This document shows, in pieces, positions 9,240 through 17,315 of a DNA stretch of 64,000 bases. Origin of the DNA: Phycisphaerales bacterium. Lineage in GTDB: Bacteria > Planctomycetota > Phycisphaerae > Phycisphaerales > UBA1924. A program made the translations under genes and the position numbers. How positions within the stretch are numbered: position 1 is the first letter of the stretch; the number at the start of each line of letters is the position of its first letter. Below the pieces are notes generated by a model that worked only from the letters and a program-made list of their open reading frames with translations, did not search any database and was not told where the DNA came from. The stretch lies in assembly GCA_019744815.1 (NCBI GenBank), contig JAIEUA010000011.1:310001-374000 (forward strand), written 5' to 3'.

Positions 9240-9728
9240 TTAGGTATCCGTGTCCGACGCTCCCGGCCCCGGCCGATCGGTGGGCTCGCCGCGTTTGCGT
9301 TTGTCCACGACGCGCTCCAGGAACCCCAGGATCATCAGCGAGAAGAGCGTGACCCCCGCGAGCAGGACGGCGAGCGGGAAGAGGCCCAGGCCGCAGGCCG
9401 CTCCGATCGCAGCGACGACCCACACGGCGGAGGCGGTGGTCAGGCCGTGGACGTCGCCGCGTTCGCGGACAATGCTCCCGGCGCCGAGGAAGCCGATGCC
9501 GGTCATCAATCCTTGCAGGATGCGGCTGACCGCGTCGGGGGCGGCGCTGTTCTTGGCGAGACCCTCGATCCCGATCAGCACAAAGCCTGCGGCACCGACG
9601 CAGATCAGCGTCATGGTGCGGAAGCCCGCAGGGTGCTTCTTAACCCGGCGCTCGATGCCGATCGCGGCACCGAGCACAAACGCCAGTCCGATCCGGGTTG
9701 CGGGCTCGATCAGTTCGTTCCACTGCAT
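9240..9728 (-). CDS. MgtC/SapB-family membrane protein
   Basis: A 162-residue inner-membrane protein of the MgtC/SapB family. It shows the family's N-terminal block GLAFVLGAAIGIERRVKK followed by GFRTMTLICVGAAGFVLIG, then GIGFLGAGSI and GLTTASAVWVVAAIG. Start 9728 (MQWNELIE) is right for the family. It is convergent with dnaB. The role (magnesium homeostasis or stress) is inferred from family members only. Confidence 0.85.
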   Translation of the reverse strand: MQWNELIEPATRIGLAFVLGAAIGIERRVKKHPAGFRTMTLICVGAAGFVLIGIEGLAKNSAAPDAVSRILQGLMTGIGFLGAGSIVRERGDVHGLTTASAVWVVAAIGAACGLGLFPLAVLLAGVTLFSLMILGFLERVVDKRKRGEPTDRPGPGASDTDT

Positions 9729-9753
9729 GATTGCAGTGTATCGCGCCGAGGAT

Positions 9754-10842
9754 TCATGGCACGGCCGCGGGCTCGCGGCGGAGCCACGAATAGGCCTCAA
9801 GCACGGCACGGACGTGGTCGCTCGCGCGGCGTTCCTTCATCACAAACTCGCGGGCGGTCTCGCCGAGACGACGCGAGCCCGCGACGTCCGCGAGCGCGGC
9901 GCTGACGGCGGCCCCCCACTCGCGGGCGCCGGGCGACTTGATCAGGCGCGCCGTCACGCCGTCGCGGAGACAGTCGGAGTGGCGGTCCTCGGCGGAGAGG
10001 ACGACCATGCTGTGGGCCATCGCGTCGAGCACGACCGTGCGCTGCTCGCCCAAGGCTTCGCAGAGCAAGAGCAGGTCAGCGTGCACCAAAAGGTCGCGGC
10101 GGCTCTCGATCTCCTCGATGAAAGACACGTTGGCGGTCATGCCCAGCGACGCCGCGAGCGGATAGAGATCCGCCCGGCGGGCAGCGAGTGCGTCGACGAA
10201 GATGAGCAGATCGGGGTGCCGACGGGTGCAGTCGGCGAGACCGGTGAGCGCGGTGCGCATGCCGCGGGCGTCGTTCCCGGCGCCGACGAGGATCACCGTC
10301 GGGGCGTGTCCGTCTTGGAACTTGGGCTTGGGCGGGTCGCCGGCGTGGACGCCCCAGGAGGCGAGGCGGCCCGAAACTCCCGCAGCCTTGAGGGCCCGAT
10401 CGATCGCGGGATCTGGCGCGAGCGTCAGCGTGCGGGTCTCGGTTGTGGGGAACGCCGCGGCGCGCTCGACAAGTCCGGCACGCCAGACTTCGAGGACGAG
10501 GTCAGCGCCGCACGCCTCGGCGACGAGCTGGGCGAAGGGCCAGAGGGTGCCGCCGAAGACGTGGACGATATCGATGTCGCCGTCCTCGCCCCCGACTTCG
10601 ATCTCGGTGAGCCGCTCGGCGAGTCGACGGGCCCGCAGACCCGTCGTGAACGGCAGGCCGCGGGCGGGGAAGGTGACACTGGTGCGGAAGACGCTGGAGG
10701 CGTCCGTGGTCGCGGCCCCGCGGTCGCTGGGCGAGGCCTGGATGACACGGATGCCCTCGTCGGCGAGGCCGATCTCGAGACGAGCCAGAAGCTCGCGCTC
10801 GCGGGAGGCAAAGAAGGTGTCGGCGAGGATCACGACGCGCAC
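9754..10842 (-). CDS. Glycosyltransferase, GT4-like (GT-B fold)
   Basis: A 362-residue protein with an N-terminal Rossmann start (MRVVILADTFFASRERELL) and a C-terminal GT-B half containing CEALGEQRTVVLDAMAHSM, which is the E-x7-E-like donor-binding element of group 1 transferases. SSVFRTSVTFPARGLPF and VHVFGG lie in the first half. The sugar donor and acceptor are unknown. It lies 31 bases downstream of ccoS on the same strand and may be read through from the cbb3 operon, although a functional link is not obvious. Confidence 0.75.
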   Translation of the reverse strand: MRVVILADTFFASRERELLARLEIGLADEGIRVIQASPSDRGAATTDASSVFRTSVTFPARGLPFTTGLRARRLAERLTEIEVGGEDGDIDIVHVFGGTLWPFAQLVAEACGADLVLEVWRAGLVERAAAFPTTETRTLTLAPDPAIDRALKAAGVSGRLASWGVHAGDPPKPKFQDGHAPTVILVGAGNDARGMRTALTGLADCTRRHPDLLIFVDALAARRADLYPLAASLGMTANVSFIEEIESRRDLLVHADLLLLCEALGEQRTVVLDAMAHSMVVLSAEDRHSDCLRDGVTARLIKSPGAREWGAAVSAALADVAGSRRLGETAREFVMKERRASDHVRAVLEAYSWLRREPAAVP

Positions 10843-10873
10843 AGCGGAGTGTATCGGCCGAGACGAGGCCGGT

Positions 10874-11011
10874 TCACTCGTCGTGCAGCATCCGCTCGGC
10901 GGGGGTGTCGACGTCGTCGAACTGACCCGAGCGGGCCGCCCAGGCGAAGGCGAGGACGCCGCCCGCGGCGAGCAGAACGGCGAGCGGGACCACGATGAAG
11001 AGGACGCTCAT
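10874..11011 (-). CDS. ccoS: Cytochrome cbb3 oxidase maturation protein CcoS
   Basis: A 45-residue single-span membrane peptide: MSVLFIVVPLAVLLAAGGVL, then AFAWAARSGQFDDVDTPAER. The segment SGQFDDVDTPAERML is the CcoS hallmark. CcoS is needed for cofactor insertion into cbb3 oxidase. Its ATG overlaps the ccoI stop by 4 bases (ATGA at 11008-11011). It is the last clear gene of the cco operon. Confidence 0.9.
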   Translation of the reverse strand: MSVLFIVVPLAVLLAAGGVLAFAWAARSGQFDDVDTPAERMLHDE

Positions 11012-13542
11012 GGACGACTCCCGGGTTGGCGTGATGCCGACAGCCGGGCGCTCTCGCGGAGGTCGGGGAAGGTCCGGGACTTGAGCGACACGGCGAGAGC
11101 CGAAAGCGAACTGATCGGCATCACGATCGCAGCGATCAACGGGTTGAGCAATCCGGCCACGGCGATGCCCGCGGCGGTGGTGTTGTAGAAGAGCGAGACC
11201 CAGAGGTTGCGGCGGATGACGTTCATCGAGCGGCCGCAGCCGTCGAGGAGTTCGAGGATCGACCCGATGCCGGGGCGAGAGAGGTAGACGTCGCAGGCGG
11301 CAAGGCTGGCCTCGGCTCCGCCGTGGACGGCGATGCCGACGTCGGCGGCGGCGAGCGCGGCGGCGTCGTTCACGCCGTCGCCAACCATGACGAGCCGACG
11401 GCCCGAACGCGGATCGAGCGTGGCTTTGGTGCGTTCGACGAGGGTGAGCTTGGCCTCCGGCGAGAGACCGCCGAGGCAGTCCTCCAGCGTGAAGCCGAGC
11501 GCGCTCCCGACACGGGTGACGACGTCTTGATGATCTCCGGAGGCGATTCGGAGCTGCCACCCGCGGCGGCGGAGTTCGTCGAGCGTGGCCCGGGCTTCGG
11601 GGCGGATGCCGTCGCCCATGGCGGCGAGCGCGGCGGATATGCCGTCGACTGCGACGAGGATGGGCGTGATCCCCTCCGCGGCCCAGCGGCGGGCGAGATC
11701 GGCATGCTCGAGCGTGACGCGGGCGAGCGTGGAGACGAACGACAGCGAGCCGATGACCACGCGGCGATCGTTCACGGTCGCTTCGATGCCGCGGCCGAGG
11801 ATCTGGTTGGCGTCGTGCACGCGATAGATGTTGGATGCTACGGGAGCTGCGAGATCGCGTGCCAGAGCCTTGGCAATCGGGTGGTTGCTGGTGGCTTCGA
11901 CGGCCTGCACGAGTGGGCGGATCGAGTCTTCGCCGTGCCAAGCGACGAGGGAGAGGCCACCCGAAGTGAGCGTGCCGGTCTTGTCGAGGATCATGACGCC
12001 GGGCTTGGAGAGGGACTGGATGACGTCGCCGCCCTTGATGAGCATGCCGCGGCGGGCAGCCCGGCCGGTGGCGATGGTGATGACGATCGGCGTGGCGAGT
12101 CCGAGCGCGCACGGGCAGGTGACGACCAAGAGCGCGACGGCGTGATCGACCGCGTGGGCGGGGTCGAGCCAGAGCCAGATTCCCAGCGTGATCGCGGCAA
12201 GCGCGAGCATGCCGAGCGTGAACCACGAACCAACGACATCGGCGAAGCGAACGATCGGGGCCTTGCGCCGGGCGCCGTCGGCGACGAGACGCATGAGCTG
12301 GCCGACGCGGGTCTCTTCACCGACGGTTTGCACGCGGACAAAGAGTTCGGCCGAGATATTGAGCGTGCCCGCGGCGACGCGGTCGCCGTGGGTGACGCGG
12401 ACCGGGCGGGATTCGCCGCTGAGGAGTGACTCGTCGACGAGCGAATCGCCGGAGTCGACCTCGCCGTCGCAAGGCAGGCTGTCGCCGGCGAGGACTTGCA
12501 CCAGATCGCCGGTCTGGAGCGATTCGATGGGGACGTCACGGGTGACGCCGCCTTCGACGCGGCGGGCGCTTGAGGGCGTGAGCGAGAAGAGCAGCTCGAC
12601 GTCGTCGGCGCTGGCACGCTGCTGACGGCTCTGGAAGAAGCGACCGGCGAGCAGCGCGAAGACCAGCACGCTCACGGTGTCGAAGTAGATCTCGCCGCTG
12701 CCCTTGATCGTGGTGAAGACGCTCCACGCGCCGCCCGCGAAGAGCGCGAGGGCGATGGGCACATCGATGTGCGGCGTACGGGTGCGGATCGCGGCCCAGG
12801 AACTCTTGAAGAAGACCGCCCCGGGCCACACCAGCGACAGAACCGTGAGCACCATGCTCAGCCAGCGGAACATAGTGCGGTGCGCGGGCTCCATCGCGTC
12901 GAAGATGCCGGCGTAGAGCGCGAGCGCGAAGAGCATCACGTTTGCCGCGATCGCGCCCGCGGCGGCGAGGCGGACCAGTTGCCGCCGATCCTCGGCGACA
13001 CGGTGGGATCGGGACTTGCGGTCGCGGGCGGGCTGGGGCGGGTAACCGATCGACGCGAGCGTGCGAGCGATGTGCGAGAGCTTGACGACGCCATCATCCC
13101 ACGCGAGATCGACGATGCCGCGGCGGAGATCGAGACGGGCCTCGACGAGTCCCTTGACCATGCGCGGCAATCGCTCGATGAGCCAGAGGCATGCTGAGCA
13201 GTGCACGCCGTGGAGGAAGAGCTCGCAGCGGGTGAGTGGGCCGATCTGGCGGGTGTGGAGGCGGCGGAAGGTGTCGTCGTCGAAGTCGTTGTAGGTGCGA
13301 TCGGTGCCGGGGGCCGGAGCGCGGTCGTCGAGTTGCTGGCGGAGCTCGTAGTAGCGCTCGAGGCCGCAGGTGTGGATGATGGAGTACGCGGTCTCGCAGC
13401 CGTGGCAGCAGAATTGAGCCTCGCGAGTCGCGTCGATCAGGCCGGGTGGGACGACGAGGTTGCAGTGCTTGCAGAGCACCAGCCCGCGGCGTGACACGGG
13501 CGACGGCGCGGATGACGAAAGCAGCGTCGCCTCAGCCGCCAT
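11008..13542 (-). CDS. ccoI: CcoI/FixI copper-exporting P1B-type ATPase for cbb3 assembly
   Basis: About 844 residues. The N-terminus has the CcoI-type cysteine module (CKHCNLVV, then FCCHGCETAYSIIHTCGL). A heavy-metal domain with HGVHCSACLWLIE follows. The P-ATPase core has TCPCALGLATP as the membrane copper site, DKTGTLT as the phosphorylation site, SNHPIAKAL and VGDGVNDAAAL. CcoI supplies copper to the binuclear centre of cbb3 oxidase. ATG 13542 is chosen because GGAGG lies about 9 bases upstream; a start at 13575 is possible. It overlaps the upstream gene by 11 bases. Confidence 0.94.
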   Translation of the reverse strand: MAAEATLLSSSAPSPVSRRGLVLCKHCNLVVPPGLIDATREAQFCCHGCETAYSIIHTCGLERYYELRQQLDDRAPAPGTDRTYNDFDDDTFRRLHTRQIGPLTRCELFLHGVHCSACLWLIERLPRMVKGLVEARLDLRRGIVDLAWDDGVVKLSHIARTLASIGYPPQPARDRKSRSHRVAEDRRQLVRLAAAGAIAANVMLFALALYAGIFDAMEPAHRTMFRWLSMVLTVLSLVWPGAVFFKSSWAAIRTRTPHIDVPIALALFAGGAWSVFTTIKGSGEIYFDTVSVLVFALLAGRFFQSRQQRASADDVELLFSLTPSSARRVEGGVTRDVPIESLQTGDLVQVLAGDSLPCDGEVDSGDSLVDESLLSGESRPVRVTHGDRVAAGTLNISAELFVRVQTVGEETRVGQLMRLVADGARRKAPIVRFADVVGSWFTLGMLALAAITLGIWLWLDPAHAVDHAVALLVVTCPCALGLATPIVITIATGRAARRGMLIKGGDVIQSLSKPGVMILDKTGTLTSGGLSLVAWHGEDSIRPLVQAVEATSNHPIAKALARDLAAPVASNIYRVHDANQILGRGIEATVNDRRVVIGSLSFVSTLARVTLEHADLARRWAAEGITPILVAVDGISAALAAMGDGIRPEARATLDELRRRGWQLRIASGDHQDVVTRVGSALGFTLEDCLGGLSPEAKLTLVERTKATLDPRSGRRLVMVGDGVNDAAALAAADVGIAVHGGAEASLAACDVYLSRPGIGSILELLDGCGRSMNVIRRNLWVSLFYNTTAAGIAVAGLLNPLIAAIVMPISSLSALAVSLKSRTFPDLRESARLSASRQPGSRP

Positions 13543-14245
13543 GGCAGAGCACCTCCGCCGCGGTTCCGGCTTCACGCATCTGCCGCACGCGGCCGGCGAG
13601 CGAGATCACGCCGACGATCACGAGCAAGAGCGCGGTGGCCATGGGCAGATGCCGACGCATCGGGCCGAAGAGTGATTGGATTCCGATCCCCAGCGCCGCC
13701 ATCACCGGCAGCGTGCCCAGCCAGAACGAGGCCATGGCGAGCGCACCGGTGAGTGGGTCACCGGTGCCGGCGGCGGTGAGGACGCAGGCGTAGAGCCAGC
13801 CGCACGGGAGCGCGGTGGTGAGCAGTCCGATCGCGTACGCACGCCCGAGGGGGCTCCACGCGCCGGCGGCGGTGTAGGCCTTCTGCACCGCACTCTGGAA
13901 CGTCCGTGGCGGATGCAGGCGGCGGATGCTGTAGCCTTGAGCCCGCGCGACGGCGATGAGGCCAAAGCCGATCATGACCAGCGACGCGCCGATGGCGGCG
14001 GCGCGCTGCACCCCCACCATCTCGCCGCCCAGATCGAGCGAGCGGCCGACGAGCCCGGCGATCAGACCGAGCGTGACGTACGAGCAGAGGCGGCCGGCGT
14101 TGTACGCGACATGCAGGGAGGTCTTACCGACGCGGGACTGCTCATCGGGCGTGACGGCCAGCGCGAGGAACGCGCCGCACATGCCCGCGCAGTGCAGGCT
14201 GCCCAGGAGGCTCGCGACGAAGATGCCGGCGATAAGCGCGGTCAC
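13532..14245 (-). CDS. TauE/SafE (DsbD-like) membrane transporter in the cbb3 operon
   Basis: A 237-residue polytopic membrane protein with about six spans. The N-terminus SLLGSLHCAGMCGAFLALAV is the cysteine-containing signature of the sulfite exporter/DsbD-like proteins that commonly accompany cco genes. PCGWLYACVLTAAGTG lies in the second half. A role in copper or redox delivery to the oxidase is inferred from position. The start overlaps the ccoH stop by ATGA. Confidence 0.85.
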   Translation of the reverse strand: MTALIAGIFVASLLGSLHCAGMCGAFLALAVTPDEQSRVGKTSLHVAYNAGRLCSYVTLGLIAGLVGRSLDLGGEMVGVQRAAAIGASLVMIGFGLIAVARAQGYSIRRLHPPRTFQSAVQKAYTAAGAWSPLGRAYAIGLLTTALPCGWLYACVLTAAGTGDPLTGALAMASFWLGTLPVMAALGIGIQSLFGPMRRHLPMATALLLVIVGVISLAGRVRQMREAGTAAEVLCHGG

Positions 14246-14760
14246 GGGTTCCTCGGTCGATTCGCCGCGTGGGCGGTCCAGACCTCGATGGAGCGTTCAT
14301 CGGTGAAGACCATCTTCACCGCCTCGATGCGTGTACGCAGGTGCCAGGAGCCGTCGGGGCCTTCCGGGCAGAGAGCGCGATAGGTGCCCGTGCCGTCGCC
14401 GATAAAGGTGAGCGTGGCTCGCTCGCTGGAGCGGGCGTCGTGGAAGACTTCGGCATTGATCTTGGCGGCACGGATCGGCTGGTCAGACGAATCGCGGATC
14501 GCGATCTCGATCTGCCTTGCGGCGGAGGCCTTGATCTCAACCTTCCAGCCGAGAGCCGCGTTGAGGTCGCGCTGCTTGGCGGTCTCGTCCCACGCGAGGG
14601 CCTTCTCGTAGTACTTCTTCTCGATGCTCACGGACTTGTCGGACAATGCGGCGTACACGGTGATGCCGACGATGAGCATGTTCATGCCCAAGAGCAGGAA
14701 GACGCCACCGGGCCAGAACCAGTGGCCGCGGGCGGAGCGGTTCCGAATGGTGGTGCTCAC
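14242..14760 (-). CDS. ccoH: CcoH/FixH cbb3 assembly protein
   Basis: 172 residues with one N-terminal membrane helix (WPGGVFLLLGMNMLIVGITV) and the typical KKYYEKALAWDETAKQR stretch, followed by a periplasmic beta domain. FixH/CcoH proteins assist cbb3 assembly. It overlaps ccoG upstream and the TauE/SafE gene downstream, each by ATGA. Confidence 0.88.
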   Translation of the reverse strand: MSTTIRNRSARGHWFWPGGVFLLLGMNMLIVGITVYAALSDKSVSIEKKYYEKALAWDETAKQRDLNAALGWKVEIKASAARQIEIAIRDSSDQPIRAAKINAEVFHDARSSERATLTFIGDGTGTYRALCPEGPDGSWHLRTRIEAVKMVFTDERSIEVWTAHAANRPRNP

Positions 14761-16298
14761 TTGTGTTCCTCCTTCTCGCTGTGTTTGTCTTCGTGCTTCC
14801 CGTCGTGCTTCTCGTCGTGTTCTTCGTTGGGCTTGTCGTCATGCTTTTCGGCATGTCGATTCGTGCCCGGCCCCACAAGCCGGTACGGCGTTGCCTTGCT
14901 GAAGTCCTTGGTGCCGCTGACGACGATGCTGATGTCGCACGTGCCCTGGTTGAAGGCGTCGATCGGGGCCTCGATCAGCACCGGCACGGTCCGCATCTCG
15001 CCGGGCTGGAGGACGACTTCGGTTCCCTCGTCGAGCTTGACGCGGGCACCGGCAACCCCAGCAGTGGTGATCGTGACCGGCGCGGCGGTTTCGGTGCGGT
15101 TGACGACCTTGACCTTGACCTGGTTGCCGACCATGTCACCGGCGTCGTTCATCGAGAAGAGTCCGCCACGGGTGCGGAGGATGGTGACATTCAACGGCGA
15201 TTGGTGGGTGAGCAGGTAAATCAGGCCGCCGAGAACGATGGTGAGGAGCGCCGGATACAGGATCAGCCGCGGGCGGAACTTGGACTTCTTCTCACCCGCG
15301 AGCGCGGCCAGTGAGGAGTAGCGGACCAGGCCGAGCGGCTTGCCGATCTTCTCCATCACGCTGTCGCAGGCGTCGATGCACTGTGTGCAGTGCACGCATT
15401 CCATCTGCAAACCGTTGCGGATGTCGATGCCGGTCGGGCAGGTGGTCATGCACATGCGGCAATCGATGCAGTCACCAAGCACAGGGAGAGAGACGCCAGC
15501 CACCGCCTTCGCACGCTTTCCTCGGGGTTCGCCGCGGCCGCGGTCGTAGCTGACGATGAGTGAGTTCTTGTCGAGCAACACGGATTGGAATCGGCCGTAG
15601 GGGCACGCGACGAGGCACGTCTGCTCGCGGAAGAACGTGAAGTCGAACATCATGAGGCCGGTGACGGCGGCCATGAGGCCGAAAGACACCGGGTGCTCCG
15701 CGGGCGATCGCGTGATCCAGTGGCGGAGTTGCTCGACGCCCACGAAGTAGGCGAGGAACGTGTGGGCGAGGTAGCAGGACACGATCAGGTAGCAGAGATA
15801 CTTGAGCCCGCGGGCCAAGGGCGAGCCGACGAACCAGCCCTTTTTGGCCCGGCCGGGCGTGCCCTCGAAGAGCCGCTCGAGCGGGCGGTACACGAACTCG
15901 AGGTACACGGTCTGCGGGCAGGCCCAGCCGCACCACACGCGGCCGAAGAGGGCCGTGAGCAGGAAGATGGAGAGGAACACGCTCAGCACCAGGAGCGCGA
16001 GCATGAGCGTGTCGGTGGGCAGAAACGTCTGGCCGAAGATGTGGAAGTGGCGTGTGCTGAGGTCGAGCAGGATCAGCGGCTTGCCGTTGAGCGAGAGGTA
16101 CGGGATCGCGGTGAAGATCAAGATGAGCAAGTACGCGACGACGCGGCGGCGGTGAAAGAAGCGGCCGATCGAGGGCTTGGGCATGAGCCAGCGGCGTGAG
16201 CCGTCGGCGTTGAGCGTCGACAGCACGCTCGGCGGCTGACCCGGCGCGGATGACGCCGCGGCGGGAGCGACCGAGTTGGCTGCGGATTCGACGCTCAT
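14757..16298 (-). CDS. ccoG: CcoG/RdxA iron-sulfur cluster protein of cbb3 assembly
   Basis: A 513-residue membrane protein with several spans. Its ferredoxin-like module contains two 4Fe-4S motifs, CIDCRMCMTTCP and CVHCTQCIDACD. VWCGWACPQTVYLEFVYRP and REQTCLVACPYGRFQSVL are CcoG family blocks. CcoG reduces Cu(II) for oxidase maturation. The C-terminal 35 residues are an unusual His/Lys/Glu/Asp-rich tail with repeated HDE, KHD and EKH units, a plausible metal-binding extension. About 148 bases separate it from ccoP, the largest gap in the operon. Confidence 0.93.
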   Translation of the reverse strand: MSVESAANSVAPAAASSAPGQPPSVLSTLNADGSRRWLMPKPSIGRFFHRRRVVAYLLILIFTAIPYLSLNGKPLILLDLSTRHFHIFGQTFLPTDTLMLALLVLSVFLSIFLLTALFGRVWCGWACPQTVYLEFVYRPLERLFEGTPGRAKKGWFVGSPLARGLKYLCYLIVSCYLAHTFLAYFVGVEQLRHWITRSPAEHPVSFGLMAAVTGLMMFDFTFFREQTCLVACPYGRFQSVLLDKNSLIVSYDRGRGEPRGKRAKAVAGVSLPVLGDCIDCRMCMTTCPTGIDIRNGLQMECVHCTQCIDACDSVMEKIGKPLGLVRYSSLAALAGEKKSKFRPRLILYPALLTIVLGGLIYLLTHQSPLNVTILRTRGGLFSMNDAGDMVGNQVKVKVVNRTETAAPVTITTAGVAGARVKLDEGTEVVLQPGEMRTVPVLIEAPIDAFNQGTCDISIVVSGTKDFSKATPYRLVGPGTNRHAEKHDDKPNEEHDEKHDGKHEDKHSEKEEHK

Positions 16299-16446
16299 GT
16301 GGCCCTCCTCGGGACGGATTCACAACAGAGACAGAGAGGCAGAGAAGAGAGGTTTAACCCAAAGGGCTCGAAGAACTCGACGGTCGGTTGGCCATGTATC
16401 TCGTGCCTTCGGTTTGCCTGCCCCACTACTCCACTCTTCTGGGTCT

Positions 16447-17091
16447 CTACTTCGTGGGCTTCGGAAACGGCGGCAGCACTTCGCCCTCGGGTGGCTTGGC
16501 GCTCGCTGGCGTTGTGCCGCGGAGCTTCATGACGTACGCCGCGAGCAGCACGCGCTCGTTGTCGGAGAAGTTGGTGCGCCAGGACGGCATCGCGCCGTTG
16601 TTGGCGCCGTTGGTGATGACGGTGTAGAAATCAGGGATCTTCTTGATGTTCTTGTAGTGGTCGTCGGTGAGATTGACGCCGTTGATCCCGCCGCCGTCTT
16701 TGGCGTGGCAGGCGGCGCAGTTGGTCTGAAACGTGCCGGCGGCGTACTGCATCAGCGGCTCGTCGGCGGCGACGGCCAGAATGCCCGCCTCGTCGGGCGT
16801 AAGAACCTTGCCCGCGAAGAGCCGCTTCACCTCGGCGTTCTGCTCGGCCTGCCAGGCCTTCTCGATCGACCAGGCGATGGGGCTGAAGTGGTAGTAGGCG
16901 ATGTACATAATGCTGAAGAAGACCGATCCGATGAAGATCAGGTGCCACCAGCCGGGCGTCGGGTTGTCGTACTCACGGATGCCGTCGTACTCGTGATCGC
17001 TGAGGTGATCGCGGGAGCGGGCGCCGTGGACCAGGTCCTGGGGCGCGGAGCCGTGGACAACGGAAGGGGAATGCGAATGGGCGGTGCTCAT
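16447..17091 (-). CDS. ccoP: cbb3 oxidase subunit III (CcoP), mono-haem form
   Basis: 214 residues. One membrane helix (GWWHLIFIGSVFFSIMYIAY) follows a His-rich N-terminus. The periplasmic part has a single c-type haem motif CAACH, with a probable axial Met in GAMPSWR. Typical proteobacterial CcoP has two CXXCH motifs; only one is present here. Start 17091 overlaps the ccoQ stop by ATGA. CcoP passes electrons to subunit II of the terminal oxidase. Confidence 0.9.
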   Translation of the reverse strand: MSTAHSHSPSVVHGSAPQDLVHGARSRDHLSDHEYDGIREYDNPTPGWWHLIFIGSVFFSIMYIAYYHFSPIAWSIEKAWQAEQNAEVKRLFAGKVLTPDEAGILAVAADEPLMQYAAGTFQTNCAACHAKDGGGINGVNLTDDHYKNIKKIPDFYTVITNGANNGAMPSWRTNFSDNERVLLAAYVMKLRGTTPASAKPPEGEVLPPFPKPTK

Positions 17092-17315
17092 CGGGCTTCG
17101 CCTTTCTGAGAGGGCGCGAGGGCCGGGTGGGTTCCTGAAGAAGCGAACTGATTCTGCTCGGTGCCGTCGAACAGCGGGATGCTGGCGTTGTGATCGCACT
17201 CCGTCTTGGTCGCTCGCAGGACGCGGATGGCCACGCCGACGAAGACGCCCAGGAAGATGACCATCGCGATCGAGGGCCAGACCCACAGTTCCATGCTGCT
17301 CATGATGGAGCTCAT
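17088..17315 (-). CDS. ccoQ: CcoQ-like small subunit of cbb3 oxidase
   Basis: 75 residues with one helix (WVWPSIAMVIFLGVFVGVAI), then a hydrophilic tail containing TKTECDHNASIPLFDG. Position between ccoNO and ccoP, size and topology match CcoQ. Sequence similarity within this family is low, so the assignment leans on context. It overlaps both neighbours by 4 bases. Confidence 0.75.
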   Translation of the reverse strand: MSSIMSSMELWVWPSIAMVIFLGVFVGVAIRVLRATKTECDHNASIPLFDGTEQNQFASSGTHPALAPSQKGEAR

